This document shows positions 1-9,774 of a stretch of 64,000 nucleotides of DNA, piece by piece. The position numbers and the translations under genes are program-made. The DNA lies in NCBI GenBank assembly GCA_002373875.1, contig DFKQ01000011.1, positions 1 through 64,000 on the forward strand, given 5' to 3'. The stretch's first letter is position 1, and each line of letters starts with the position of its first letter. The DNA is from Lachnospiraceae bacterium UBA3641 (GTDB taxonomy: Bacteria; Bacillota; Clostridia; Lachnospirales; Lachnospiraceae). The notes beneath the pieces are model-generated. The model was given only the letters and a program-made list of their open reading frames with translations, was not told where the DNA came from and made no database searches.

Positions 1-779
1 AGCCGATGATCTATTATCCCCTGTCAATACTCATGCTTGCAGACATAAGAGAGATAATGATCATTTCTACACCCAGAGACCTTCCCATCTTCAGGGAACT
101 GTTCGGAACCGGTGAGCAGTTGGGTCTTAAGATGGAATATGCCGTACAGGAATATCCGAGGGGACTGGCCGATGCCTTTATCATAGGAGCTGATTTTATA
201 GGTGGCGACAGCGTCGCCCTGATCCTCGGGGACAATATTTTCTATGGTCAGAGCTTCTCTAAGATGTTGAGGCAGGTTGCCGCAAGGGAGAAGGGTGCGA
301 CGATATTCGGCTATTATGTAAGGGATCCCAGAGAGTATGGCGTGGTTGAGATCGATGATAAGGGTATGGCAGTATCTATAGAAGAGAAGCCGCAGAACCC
401 AAAATCCAATTATGCTGTTCCCGGCCTGTATTTCTATGATAACGATGTGGTTGAGATAGCAAAAAACGTGAAGCCTTCGGCAAGGGGCGAGATAGAGATA
501 ACCAGTATCAACAACGAATATCTGTCAAGGGGGCTGCTCCATGTGGAAACACTGGGCAGGGGATTTGCGTGGCTTGATACCGGTAATCACGATATGCTGC
601 TTGCGGCAGCTGACTTTGTAAGCTCGATACAGAAGCGGCAGGGGATGTATGTATCCTGTATTGAGGAAATAGCATTCAGAAGGGGATTTATTACCAGGGA
701 CCAGCTTATCGAACTGGCTCAGCCGCTTCTTAAAACGGAGTACGGACGGTATCTTACGGATGTTGCAGACGGGCTGTAG
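1..779 (+). CDS. rfbA: Glucose-1-phosphate thymidylyltransferase, 3' part
   Basis: The start lies before the window; the open frame enters at base 1 and about 258 C-terminal residues are visible (family usually about 290). The enzyme makes dTDP-glucose from glucose-1-phosphate and dTTP in the cytosol, the first step of dTDP-L-rhamnose synthesis. Seen here: [49 protein letters not shown] and the C-terminal [12 protein letters not shown], all typical of RmlA. The nucleotide-binding GGxGTRL loop is off the left edge. rfbC lies downstream at 4602, with a large surface-muramidase gene between them; rfbB and rfbD are not in the window. Identification is firm, but the N-terminus cannot be checked. 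Confidence 0.95.
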   Translation, partial: PMIYYPLSILMLADIREIMIISTPRDLPIFRELFGTGEQLGLKMEYAVQEYPRGLADAFIIGADFIGGDSVALILGDNIFYGQSFSKMLRQVAAREKGATIFGYYVRDPREYGVVEIDDKGMAVSIEEKPQNPKSNYAVPGLYFYDNDVVEIAKNVKPSARGEIEITSINNEYLSRGLLHVETLGRGFAWLDTGNHDMLLAAADFVSSIQKRQGMYVSCIEEIAFRRGFITRDQLIELAQPLLKTEYGRYLTDVADGL

Positions 780-797
780 GAGATGAAGGGTCATGTA

Positions 798-833
798 TAT
801 AGTGAATGACATACTTATTTGTCGTTCACTATA
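798..833. repeat. Family-1 palindromic hairpin
   Basis: Arms TATAGTGAATGAC (798-810) and GTCGTTCACTATA (821-833) pair over 13 positions with one G-T wobble and a 10-nt loop. It sits between rfbA and the GH25 gene and could act as a weak terminator or mRNA end. The TATAGT(A/G)AACG core links it to the hairpins at 31271, 31368, 35952, 40217 and 52848. Confidence 0.75.
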
Positions 834-850
834 AATGAAATGAGGGGAAA

Positions 851-3800
851 ATGAAGGATAATAAGGATACGCATGAAAGCAGAAAGCCGGTAAAATATAC
901 GGCGATCGATTGGGACAGCTACAGAATAGAAAAAGAAGAAGCAGGTACGGGAACCCGCAGGAAGAGCGGGAATGAGCAGATACAGCCCGGGATTGATAAA
1001 AAGTGGGCAGTCGATGAAGCGCTCAGGGATAGACCGGCTTATGATTTTGCGTCCGATAAGGAGTTCAATAAAGCCCTGGAGGAGGCCGACGGCAAGCAGG
1101 AGAAGAAGTCGGGGAAGGATACCGGTACTGACGGTGAAATAAAAGAATTAAAAGAAATAAAGGAAAAAGAAATACAGGAAATAAAAGAAAAGACCGGGAG
1201 TGCAGAACCGGAGCAGACGAAAAGGCCCAGAAAAAAGAAATCTCTCGGAACAAAGCTCGATGAGCTTGGAAGCAGCTGGGTAAGTACCGGTAATTTCAGG
1301 AATAGCGAAAAGCTTGATGATAAGGCCTTTAAGGAGCTGGAGAATAATATAATCGTTGAAGCAAGTAAAAGCTCGAAGGATGATTTCCTTGCGAAGGCCG
1401 TGACTGAGGTCAATGAGGCCCTCAGGGATGAGGATGGTTATGAGCCGCTGGGTGAGGTGAATCTTGCCGATACTTTTGAGCTCCCCAAGCTGGACATTCA
1501 TTTTGGGGATACGCAGGATCTCAAGGAGGCAAAGAAGGACCTTAAAGAGATCAGATCGGAGGATCTTAAAAAGGAGATCGAGAAGCTTGATCTTGCAGCA
1601 AGCATTGAAGCACAGACACAAAAAGAAATAGATGAAGTCAAAGAAGCGGAAAATGCCGAGAAGATAATAGTCAAGTCGGATGAACTTAAGAAGAAAAGAA
1701 AGAAAAAAAAGGATGCCGAATCTGTCAGCGGAAGAAAGAAAAAGAGACAGGTAAAAGAAGAAGAACCTGCGGAGGGTATTGTTAAAGCCTCTGCGGATGA
1801 AATGTCGCCGGAAGAAGATATACCCGTGAAAAAGAAGAAAAGGACCGGGGAAACAGGCAAAAAACGCACCAAAGCCGGAAATGGCGAAGAAGAGGGCGCA
1901 GAAGAAAAGAAGCTCGGCAGGAAGAGTACCGAAAGAAAGGGTACCGAAAGAAAGAGTTCCGAAAGGAAAAGCAGCGGAAGGAAGAGTGCTGAAAGAAAAA
2001 ACACCGAAACAAAGAACACCGAAAGAAAAAGCGCCGAAAAGAAAAGCACCGGAAGGAAGAATACCGAGAGAAAGAGTTCCGCTGAGAAGAGTGTCATAAG
2101 GAAGAGCACGGAAGAAAAGAAGGGGGAGATCAAAAGCAGAAGACAGGCACTCATAAAAAAGAATAAAGGTGCGGAAAAGAAAGAGCCGGTTAAGGAAGCT
2201 GTCAAAAAAAAGACCGGACCGTCTGAGTTCAGGAAGAAGTCGGCCGACTGGAAGGATAAAAAGACCATCGACAAAACCGCCAGAGTTGTTTCCTTCGAGG
2301 AGAGAAAGAAGCAGCTTGTCGAGAGGATAAAAAAGGTTACTCCCATACAGTGGGGGATAGCCGCCATGGGTGTGATCATATTTATCACCGGGATCATGAC
2401 GAGTGCGGCTTATGCCAACTATCAGGGTGAAGAAAATAAGGCGATGGCCCTTAAGAGCCTGACCCAATATAAGGATGATGAGAGTTATGAGGCGGTTACT
2501 GCCGTGACAGAGGAAATGATACCCGAGGCGGCAGAAGAACCCGAACCCGTTAAAGCCAAGGCTTTATCCCTGGAAATGTCATCGGTTGAAAAGGATCTGA
2601 AGATAAAACTGGTTGATGATGAAGATACCCTTGTCAAGGATATTCTTTGGAGTGTTACCGTTGCCGAGGATAAGGGTGATGACAGCGATAATTCGGACGA
2701 TGGTGAGGTTTATGAAGATGATGACATGGACGGAACCATCTATATTGAGAATATCGCGGCAGGTGATTATGATGTAACGTTGAATCCTTCCGATGCTCTT
2801 GCGGAATATATCCTTCCGCAGGAGAAACAGCTGGTGTCTGTCAAGGCTGCGATAGAATATAAGGTTATCGCAAACATAAAGGATGAAATAAAGTCAGAGA
2901 AGGAAGTAAATGTAGCACTTGAGGATCCCAACGGTAATCAGGCTGCGGATGTGGAAACGGAGGCCCCGGCCAATATTGATACGGTTGAATGGTTCGAGTC
3001 TACCAGGCAAGCCAATGGCGAGGAATATATTGAAGCTACTCCGGATATAAGTAAGACAGCAGCATCCGTCAGGAAAAATACAGGCTTCCTTGCTGCGCTT
3101 AAGCAGCTGGGGAAAGGAACGACGGTAACGACTTTCAAGAGGTCTGCACTGGGATTTAATCTGCCTGTCGGATATATGGTGGCCGAGAACGAAATTACAA
3201 GCTCCGAGAATTCCTTGGAGGAGAAAAAGGAAGATACTCAGATCATTGAGGATGTTGAAGATGATATCAAGGAAGATGTTATTCTGGAACCGAACCCTAC
3301 GCCCACGCCTACGCCTGCACCTACACTCGCACCGGAAGAACCGTCTTTGTCACTGACGGGAACGGACACTGTTGCGGTAGGAGCTTCCGTTACGCTGACC
3401 GCCATATATAAACCGGATAGTTCAACGGTTTCATGGAGCATAAGCGATATAGCGATGGCATCCATTTCGGATAAAGGAAGCACCTGTCAGATAACGGGTA
3501 TTAAGGCAGGTGAGGTTACGGTCACGGCTAAGTGCAGTAACGGCAAGGAAACATCAATGAAGATAACCATTACCGAATCGGGAGCAAGTTACAGTGACGA
3601 TGCCAAGCTGTATGATGCCAGTAAGAACGCGCTCTATGTTAAGGACGGTGATGAATACAGGCTTGCCACCTATGGTGATTATAAGTCCGGCAATTATTCG
3701 ACATACTACAGGAAGCAGGAAGCCTTCCTGTATACAGGCTGGCAGGATATAGACGGACACACCTATTACTACAAGGGTGATCATACCTATGTGACCGGTG

Positions 3801-4462
3801 AACAGATCATTCAGGGCATTAAGTATAATTTCGGGTCAGACGGAATCCTGGCCAAGGGTTCGGGAACTCTGGGTATAGATGTTTCCAAGTATCAGCCGAG
3901 TATTAACTGGGCATCTGTAAAGGCATCGGGAGTCAGCTATGTTATAATCAGATGCGGATACAGGGGAGCAAGCACAGGTGTACTGATACAGGATCCTTAT
4001 TTTACATCGCATATAAAGGGTGCCAAGGCAGCCGGTCTGAAGGTCGGCGTATATTTCTTCACAACAGCCCTTAACGAAACCGAGGCTGTTGAGGAGGCAA
4101 GTATGTGTGCGGCCCTGTGCTCGGGTTACGGGATCAATTACCCGATATTCATGGATTGCGAGAGTTCATCAAGGCCCGGATACAACGAGCTGTCCGCATC
4201 CGAGAGGACTGCGATCATAAAGGCATTCTGTAACACCATAAAATCCGCGGGATATACACCGGGCGTATATGCAAATAAAACCTGGCTGTCAAGTAAGATG
4301 AATACATCATCCCTGTCAGGGGCTAAGATATGGCTTGCCCAGTATAATTCCGCAGGTCCCACCTATTCGGGCCGATACGACCTGTGGCAGTATACATCCA
4401 AGGGTCATGTTGACGGAATATCAGGGAATGTGGATATGAACCAGTCCTATCTTGGGTATTAA
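851..4462 (+). CDS. Membrane-anchored GH25 muramidase with long charged cytoplasmic region
   Basis: 1203 aa, with GAGGGG just before ATG 851. Residues 1-500 are very rich in Lys, Glu and Ser and probably disordered. They include a run near 350-425 of imperfect five-residue repeats of the type ERKS(S/T). One membrane helix follows at about 501-522 (WGIAAMGVIIFITGIM). The outer part has an acidic region, a Pro-Thr linker near 813-825, a BIG2-like Ig domain near 828-905, aromatic cell-wall-binding-like repeats near 930-1010 (GWQDIDGHTYYYKGD) and a C-terminal GH25 lysozyme domain from about 1015. Active-site motifs GIDVSKYQ and YPIFMDCES are present, so peptidoglycan muramidase activity is likely. 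The topology is type II, with the catalytic domain outside. The half-kilodalton-scale basic cytosolic region is not usual for GH25 enzymes and its role is unknown; binding of DNA, RNA or a cytosolic partner is possible. Placement between rfbA and rfbC suggests wall remodelling at sites of polysaccharide export. Confidence 0.88.
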   Translation: MKDNKDTHESRKPVKYTAIDWDSYRIEKEEAGTGTRRKSGNEQIQPGIDKKWAVDEALRDRPAYDFASDKEFNKALEEADGKQEKKSGKDTGTDGEIKELKEIKEKEIQEIKEKTGSAEPEQTKRPRKKKSLGTKLDELGSSWVSTGNFRNSEKLDDKAFKELENNIIVEASKSSKDDFLAKAVTEVNEALRDEDGYEPLGEVNLADTFELPKLDIHFGDTQDLKEAKKDLKEIRSEDLKKEIEKLDLAASIEAQTQKEIDEVKEAENAEKIIVKSDELKKKRKKKKDAESVSGRKKKRQVKEEEPAEGIVKASADEMSPEEDIPVKKKKRTGETGKKRTKAGNGEEEGAEEKKLGRKSTERKGTERKSSERKSSGRKSAERKNTETKNTERKSAEKKSTGRKNTERKSSAEKSVIRKSTEEKKGEIKSRRQALIKKNKGAEKKEPVKEAVKKKTGPSEFRKKSADWKDKKTIDKTARVVSFEERKKQLVERIKKVTPIQWGIAAMGVIIFITGIMTSAAYANYQGEENKAMALKSLTQYKDDESYEAVTAVTEEMIPEAAEEPEPVKAKALSLEMSSVEKDLKIKLVDDEDTLVKDILWSVTVAEDKGDDSDNSDDGEVYEDDDMDGTIYIENIAAGDYDVTLNPSDALAEYILPQEKQLVSVKAAIEYKVIANIKDEIKSEKEVNVALEDPNGNQAADVETEAPANIDTVEWFESTRQANGEEYIEATPDISKTAASVRKNTGFLAALKQLGKGTTVTTFKRSALGFNLPVGYMVAENEITSSENSLEEKKEDTQIIEDVEDDIKEDVILEPNPTPTPTPAPTLAPEEPSLSLTGTDTVAVGASVTLTAIYKPDSSTVSWSISDIAMASISDKGSTCQITGIKAGEVTVTAKCSNGKETSMKITITESGASYSDDAKLYDASKNALYVKDGDEYRLATYGDYKSGNYSTYYRKQEAFLYTGWQDIDGHTYYYKGDHTYVTGEQIIQGIKYNFGSDGILAKGSGTLGIDVSKYQPSINWASVKASGVSYVIIRCGYRGASTGVLIQDPYFTSHIKGAKAAGLKVGVYFFTTALNETEAVEEASMCAALCSGYGINYPIFMDCESSSRPGYNELSASERTAIIKAFCNTIKSAGYTPGVYANKTWLSSKMNTSSLSGAKIWLAQYNSAGPTYSGRYDLWQYTSKGHVDGISGNVDMNQSYLGY
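1903..2120 (+). repeat. 15-nt coding tandem repeats (ERKS-type pentapeptides)
   Basis: Roughly fourteen imperfect copies of a five-codon unit of the form GAAAGAAAGAGTNCC encode (S/N)(S/T/A)ERK variants inside the cytoplasmic region of the GH25 protein. Such an array can change length by slippage. It gives long false open frames on the opposite strand. Confidence 0.8.
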
Positions 4463-4601
4463 GTTCAAGATCAAGGTATTGACGTGTTTAAACGGGAAAT
4501 CCCCTGATTGAAGAACTTAGCAGGCATGAGCAGGCCGCCCTCAATCATGAGTAAGAAGCCATTGTATCCAAAAAAGTATTCAATAAACGAGGAAATTAAA
4601 A

Positions 4602-5165
4602 ATGAGCAAAATAACCGTTGAAACAACTACGATCGAAGGCCTCAAGGTCATCACTCCCACAGTGTTCGGCGATGAGAGGGGATACTTCATGGAGACCTAC
4701 AATTACAATGACTTTAAGGAGGCCGGCATAGATATGGAATTTGTCCAGGACAATCAGTCGGCATCCAAGAAGGGGGTACTTCGCGGGCTTCATTTCCAGA
4801 AGGAATTCCCTCAGGATAAGCTTGTAAGAGTCATAAGGGGTGAAGTCTTCGATGTTGTGGTGGATATAAGACCGGGATCGAAGACGTATGGGCAGTGGTT
4901 TGGAGTCAGGCTGTCCGAAGAGAATAAAAAGATGTTCTTCATTCCCAAGAATTTCGCACATGGTTTCCTTGTGCTTTCGGATTATGCCGAATTTGTATAT
5001 AAGTGTACCGATTTCTACCATCCCGGAGACGAGGGAGGCATTATGTGGAATGATCCGGATATCGGCATAGACTGGCCGATTGACGAGGGAACAGAGCTTA
5101 CGATCTCGGATAAGGATAAAAAATGGGGAGGCATTAAGGATCTTGGAAAGGACAAGATAGGCTGA
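4602..5165 (+). CDS. rfbC: dTDP-4-dehydrorhamnose 3,5-epimerase
   Basis: 187 aa, full family length; ATG 4602 follows GAGGAAATTAAAA. It epimerises C3 and C5 of dTDP-4-keto-6-deoxyglucose in the cytosol, the third step to dTDP-L-rhamnose. Conserved pieces: RGYFMETYN near the start, DNQSASKKGVLRGLHFQ (catalytic His), FAHGFLVLSD, and VYKCTDFYHP carrying the active-site Tyr. The stop is followed after one base by the exporter permease, so it is probably co-transcribed with the transport genes. Together with rfbA it shows that the polysaccharide contains rhamnose. Confidence 0.96.
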   Translation: MSKITVETTTIEGLKVITPTVFGDERGYFMETYNYNDFKEAGIDMEFVQDNQSASKKGVLRGLHFQKEFPQDKLVRVIRGEVFDVVVDIRPGSKTYGQWFGVRLSEENKKMFFIPKNFAHGFLVLSDYAEFVYKCTDFYHPGDEGGIMWNDPDIGIDWPIDEGTELTISDKDKKWGGIKDLGKDKIG

Positions 5166-5166
5166 T

Positions 5167-6156
5167 ATGTCCAGAAAGAAGAAGCTGATAACTGCCGTAT
5201 CGATCGCTGTAATATGTTTTAATTTTTATATCATTTTGCATCACAACCCGCTTGCGGACAGAACACAGGAAATCATCAAGAAGATAGTTTCCTGTGTTAT
5301 CCTTGACGGGTTTTATTTTGTTTTTATTAAGCTTTATGACAGGATAGTCGTTCTTCCCATTGAGCTTTATCAGAACAGAAAGCTTATATGGAAGCTTGCC
5401 AAAAATGATTTTAAGACCAGGTATGCCGGCTCTTACTTCGGTGTTTTCTGGGGCTTTGTTCCTCCCATAATCACGGTTCTCCTTTACTGGTTTGTTTTCG
5501 GAGTTATCATGCCGGGACGGGCCACCAACATCAAGGGAGACATGGAGATACCCTATATACTCTGGCTTATAGTGGGGATCGTTCCCTGGTTTTACTTTTC
5601 CGAGGCCATATCCAGTGGAACAAATGCTCTTCTTGAATACAATTATCTTGTGAAAAAGGTTGTTTTCAAGATAAGTATCCTGCCGATCATAAAGATAGTG
5701 TCAGCCCTGTTTGTACACCTCTTTTTTATAGTGTTCACCCTGATACTTCTGGCCTGCTACGGGTATTATCCTGACCTCTATACCCTTCAGCTCATATACT
5801 ATTCCTTCTGTATGTTTATGTTTGTATTGGGACTGTCCTATATAACCTGTTCCCTGATCGTTTTTTTCAGGGATCTGGGACAGATCATCTCAATAGCCCT
5901 GCAGGTTGGGATCTGGGCTACGCCCATTCTGTGGAACCTGCATCTGCTTGATGACAAGCCGGTGGTCCGGTTTATAATAAAGCTTAATCCAATGACCTAT
6001 GTGGTGGAAGGCTACAGGTCAGCCATATTCGATAAGCTGGGTTTTTACGAGACCTTTTATTCGACGGCGTATTTCTGGATACTGACGGCGATAACCTTCG
6101 GTATAGGAGCTCTTGTATTTAAACGGTTAAAGATTCATTTTGCAGACGTATTATAA
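5167..6156 (+). CDS. ABC-2 polysaccharide exporter permease (Wzm-like)
   Basis: 329 aa integral membrane protein. The ABC-2 domain begins around residue 60 with IELYQNRKLIWKLAKNDFK and RYAGSYFGVFWGF, typical of O-antigen and teichoic-acid export permeases. About six membrane segments follow. The N-terminus has roughly 60 extra residues with one or two further hydrophobic segments (LITAVSIAVICFNFYII) compared with ordinary Wzm/TagG proteins. It should pair with the ATPase at 6168, 11 bases downstream, to move lipid-linked polysaccharide across the membrane. Start 5167 lies one base after the rfbC stop; a later start cannot be excluded, but no better-placed ribosome site was found. Confidence 0.92.
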   Translation: MSRKKKLITAVSIAVICFNFYIILHHNPLADRTQEIIKKIVSCVILDGFYFVFIKLYDRIVVLPIELYQNRKLIWKLAKNDFKTRYAGSYFGVFWGFVPPIITVLLYWFVFGVIMPGRATNIKGDMEIPYILWLIVGIVPWFYFSEAISSGTNALLEYNYLVKKVVFKISILPIIKIVSALFVHLFFIVFTLILLACYGYYPDLYTLQLIYYSFCMFMFVLGLSYITCSLIVFFRDLGQIISIALQVGIWATPILWNLHLLDDKPVVRFIIKLNPMTYVVEGYRSAIFDKLGFYETFYSTAYFWILTAITFGIGALVFKRLKIHFADVL

Positions 6157-6167
6157 AATATTAAACC

Positions 6168-7442
6168 ATGGAAAATAACGTAGCGATAAGTGTCGACCAT
6201 CTTACAAAAGTATATAAGCTCTACGACAGGAACAGGGACAGGCTCAAGGAGGCCCTCCACCTTCCGGGACACATCAATTCCAGGGAGCACTATGCCCTTA
6301 ACGATGTGAGCATTAAGGTTCATACGGGTGAGACCGTGGGTATCATAGGAACCAACGGTTCGGGCAAATCAACGATCCTTAAGATTATCACGGGTGTCCT
6401 TAACCCCACTGGCGGAGAAGTTAAGATAAACGGAAGGATATCAGCTCTTCTTGAGCTGGGAGCCGGCTTTAACATGGAGTTTACCGGTATCGAGAACATT
6501 TACCTTAACGGAACCATGATAGGCTTTTCGCAGGAAGAGATTGATGCAAGACTTCAGGATATACTTGACTTCGCAGATATAGGCGACTTTGTCTACCAGA
6601 AGGTGAAGACCTACTCGTCAGGTATGTTTGTCCGTCTGGCATTTGCGGTTGCGATAAACATCGATCCAGAGATACTGATAGTTGATGAGGCCCTGTCTGT
6701 CGGGGATGTATTCTTCCAGAATAAGTGCTACCGCAAGTTCGAAGAGTTCAAGAAGCAGGGGAAGACCATCCTCTTCGTAAGTCATGACTTATCGTCAATA
6801 AGTAAGTACTGTGACAGGGTGGTATTGCTTGAGAGGGGCGTCAAGATAGGCGACGGAGCTCCCAAGGAAATTATAGATATGTACAAGAAGGTCCTTGTGG
6901 GCCAGCTTGATCAAAAGACGGATACCGGCAAGAGCAGTGATATAAATAAGGGCAGCAGGTGGAAGGATAAGATGCAGCTTAATCCCAACAAGGACGAGTA
7001 CGGGAGCGGGCTTGCGGAATTTGAGGATTTCTGCGCCTATGACAATGCGGGTGAGATAACCAACACCATTATAAAGGGTGAAGAATTCACGGTTAAGGTT
7101 AAGGTAAGGTTCTTTGATACGATACAGGAACCCATTATAGCCCTGTCCTTTAAGAACATGCAGGGAACCGAGATAACCGGAACAAACACCATGTTTGAGA
7201 AGATAACTACGGGAACCAGAAATAAAGGGGATGTCCTGACTGTTACATTTACCCAGAACATGAGCCTTCAGGGAGGGGAATATCTTATCTCCCTTGGATG
7301 TGTGGGCTACAGGGAGGGTGAATTTACCGTTTATCACAGGCTCTATGATGTGTTTAATCTAACGGTGATCTCTTCAAAGAATACAACAGGTTTCTACGAT
7401 ATGGATTCTATCGTTACGGTGAGAAGTGAGGATGAAGACTGA
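6168..7442 (+). CDS. ABC exporter ATPase with C-terminal glycan-recognition-type domain (Wzt-like)
   Basis: 424 aa. The N-terminal ABC ATPase has Walker A GTNGSGKST near residue 61, signature SSGMFVRLAF near 150, Walker B ILIVDEALSVGD near 169 and a switch His (FVSHD). The Walker A to B span and the GVLNPTGGEVKINGRISALL segment match TagH/Wzt exporters. After a linker at about 235-270, residues 275-424 form a separate beta-rich region like the Wzt C-terminal domain, which in E. coli O8/O9a reads the capped non-reducing end of the glycan. That fits the capping enzyme candidate encoded next. The stop overlaps the next gene by 17 bases, implying translational coupling. Confidence 0.93.
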   Translation: MENNVAISVDHLTKVYKLYDRNRDRLKEALHLPGHINSREHYALNDVSIKVHTGETVGIIGTNGSGKSTILKIITGVLNPTGGEVKINGRISALLELGAGFNMEFTGIENIYLNGTMIGFSQEEIDARLQDILDFADIGDFVYQKVKTYSSGMFVRLAFAVAINIDPEILIVDEALSVGDVFFQNKCYRKFEEFKKQGKTILFVSHDLSSISKYCDRVVLLERGVKIGDGAPKEIIDMYKKVLVGQLDQKTDTGKSSDINKGSRWKDKMQLNPNKDEYGSGLAEFEDFCAYDNAGEITNTIIKGEEFTVKVKVRFFDTIQEPIIALSFKNMQGTEITGTNTMFEKITTGTRNKGDVLTVTFTQNMSLQGGEYLISLGCVGYREGEFTVYHRLYDVFNLTVISSKNTTGFYDMDSIVTVRSEDED

Positions 7443-9756
7443 CAAGGATAAAATGGAAGCCATCGGCAACGTGGTACTGAATCTTAATTATTACGGGGGT
7501 GTGGATCTCTACAGTGAGGGCATGGGTGAGGACCTGCTCCTTAAGCTTGTAAGTGAGCATGCCGAGGCCGAATACCCTGCCGTTATACAGAATACAAGAT
7601 CATGGTCCGTTATGTACCATCTGTCAAATGAGAGGGAGAATATCTGCAGCTTCCTGCCCATAAAGAAGACGGATAAGGTGCTGGAGATAGGTGCTGGCTG
7701 CGGAGCCGTTACGGGCTGTCTTGCAAGGCTTGCAGGCCATGTTACATGTATCGAGCTGTCGAAGAAGCGCAGTACGATCAATGCCGTAAGGCACAAGATG
7801 CTTGACAATATAGATATAATAGTCGGCAATTTCGAGGATGTTGAGCAGGATATTGAAGAGAAATACGATTACATCACCCTTATCGGAGTGCTTGAATATG
7901 CCGCAAGCTATATAAAGAGCCGGGATCCCTATCATGATATCCTAAACAGGGTGAGCAGGCACTTAAGTGAGAACGGGCGGCTTATAATAGCCATTGAGAA
8001 TCAACTGGGCCTTAAGTATTTCGCAGGCTGCAGGGAAGACCATACCGGCGGCTTCTATGAGGGTATCGAGGGCTACAGGGAAACGGAGGGCGTTAAGACC
8101 TTCTCTAAGCAGGGACTTAAAAGGCTTCTGGAAGAATCGGGATATAAGAGCAGGTTTTATTATCCCTATCCCGATTATAAGCTTCCTCATACCATATATT
8201 CGGATGAAAGGCTCCCGGGTATGGGTGAGCTTAATACCAACATCCGTAATTTTGACGCCGACAGGCTTTTGACCTTCGATGAGTCGAAGGTATTCGATAC
8301 CCTTACAGAGAACGGGATGTTCGGTGATTTTGCCAATTCCTTTCTCGTGATCGCCAATAAGGAAGGGACAGTGCCAAAAGCAGGAGAAAAGCTTCCGATA
8401 TATGCCAAGTTTTCGAGTGAAAGGGCAATAAATCTAAGGACTGCAACGGTCATTTCACAAGATGAAAACGGATCGGGAAGAGAGGTTTATAAGAGGGCGT
8501 TAAATCCACTAGCCAACGACCATGTTGACAGCATATATGTCAACTATCTGGCCCTTATGAAGGAATACGAGAATACGGGGGCAAGGCCGAATGTATGTAC
8601 AAGACCCGGAACGTCAGGCGGGATGGCACCGGTAGACGGTGGCAATGTGGGCGAAACGGAGACCGTGTATTTCGAATATCTGACCGGAATAACCTTAGAA
8701 GAATATCTTGATGAACTGGAAGCAAAGGGTGAATACGAGCGGATGCTCCTTCTGCTTAAGCAGTATGAGAGGTTCATATCATCCGTATGCCCCGGGGAAT
8801 TTAAGATAAGTGAAGGCTTTGTCAGGTTATTTGGTGAGAAGATTGAAGGACGGTATAGGTCAGCCGGGGTATCGAACTTAGACCTTATATTTACCAATAT
8901 AGTGTTTGACAGGTTTAAGAAGGAGAACGGGGTCTGGAATATCCTTGATTACGAGTGGACCTGGTCCTTCCCCATACCGGACAGGTTCATAATCTACAGG
9001 GCACTGTTTTATTATATTCAGGGGCACCGGAATTCGGCATTTCTTAAATACCTTAAGAGAAGAGGGCTTGACCTTTATGCCGAATTCGGGATAGGTATGC
9101 CGGAAAAGGAGACCTTCCGACGGATGGAGGAACATTTCCAGCTGGGCATTATCGGCAAAGCTGCCTCACTTACGGTGATGCATGAACTTATGCCCACGGT
9201 ATGCGCGGATGCTGTGGAAGCCGCCGGTAAGGAATTCGGTTACAAAAACCTGCGTAATCCCATGATCTATTACGGAACAGGGCAGGGATTCACATCCGAT
9301 AAACAGATCTGTCTTTTTGCTGATGTTAAGGGACATGATGTGAGCATAAAGATCCCGATAGAGGAAGATGTATGTGAGCTGAGGGTCGACCCGACCGAGT
9401 ACCCCTGCATTGTGAAGATCAAGAAGCTCATGACCGTAACAGGTACGGGTCTTAAGCAGCCTTTTATGAGGTTTTTGACGAACGGGTATGTCGGAGGAGA
9501 AGATATGATCCTGTTTGATACCGACGATCCCCAGCTGCACTTTATGAAGCTTCCGGGGGAAGCCCGGGAATTAATACTCGAATATGAGGTTCTAAAGCTT
9601 GATGATGAGATGTTTGCATCTTTGAAGGAACTTTTTGTCAGGAATACGGAGAGCATGAAGAAGGATCCCTCGGTATTTGACAGGGTGCTTGTAAGGACAG
9701 GGCGCCGGGAATCTGAAGTGATCCCCGAGGGATTAAGATATAACAAAAGCATTTGA
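7426..9756 (+). CDS. Methyltransferase plus kinase-like protein (WbdD-like chain terminator candidate)
   Basis: 776 aa, start overlapping the Wzt-like gene by 17 bases. Residues about 75-230 are a class I SAM methyltransferase: motif I VLEIGAGCGAVTG near 85, then CIELSKKR and ITLIGVLEY. Residues about 330-590 look like a degenerate kinase/phosphotransferase: VYKRALNP (possible ATP lysine), SNLDLIFTNIVF near 483 (D-x4-N catalytic-loop pattern) and NILDYEW near 504 (metal-binding Asp). The remainder to 776 is unassigned. E. coli WbdD combines methyltransferase and kinase domains, ends O-antigen chains and supplies the cap read by Wzt. The same two activities next to a Wzt with a C-terminal domain suggest the same job here. 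The kinase call rests on short motifs only; a methyltransferase with an unknown C-terminus is the cautious reading. Confidence 0.7.
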   Translation: MRMKTDKDKMEAIGNVVLNLNYYGGVDLYSEGMGEDLLLKLVSEHAEAEYPAVIQNTRSWSVMYHLSNERENICSFLPIKKTDKVLEIGAGCGAVTGCLARLAGHVTCIELSKKRSTINAVRHKMLDNIDIIVGNFEDVEQDIEEKYDYITLIGVLEYAASYIKSRDPYHDILNRVSRHLSENGRLIIAIENQLGLKYFAGCREDHTGGFYEGIEGYRETEGVKTFSKQGLKRLLEESGYKSRFYYPYPDYKLPHTIYSDERLPGMGELNTNIRNFDADRLLTFDESKVFDTLTENGMFGDFANSFLVIANKEGTVPKAGEKLPIYAKFSSERAINLRTATVISQDENGSGREVYKRALNPLANDHVDSIYVNYLALMKEYENTGARPNVCTRPGTSGGMAPVDGGNVGETETVYFEYLTGITLEEYLDELEAKGEYERMLLLLKQYERFISSVCPGEFKISEGFVRLFGEKIEGRYRSAGVSNLDLIFTNIVFDRFKKENGVWNILDYEWTWSFPIPDRFIIYRALFYYIQGHRNSAFLKYLKRRGLDLYAEFGIGMPEKETFRRMEEHFQLGIIGKAASLTVMHELMPTVCADAVEAAGKEFGYKNLRNPMIYYGTGQGFTSDKQICLFADVKGHDVSIKIPIEEDVCELRVDPTEYPCIVKIKKLMTVTGTGLKQPFMRFLTNGYVGGEDMILFDTDDPQLHFMKLPGEARELILEYEVLKLDDEMFASLKELFVRNTESMKKDPSVFDRVLVRTGRRESEVIPEGLRYNKSI

Positions 9757-9774
9757 TGAAGGACGTGTATAAAT

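Noticed and set aside
1148..2467. Long open frames on the minus strand opposite the GH25 gene
   Set aside because: They mirror the Lys/Glu-rich coding repeats and give Phe/Leu/Ser-rich nonsense without ribosome sites.
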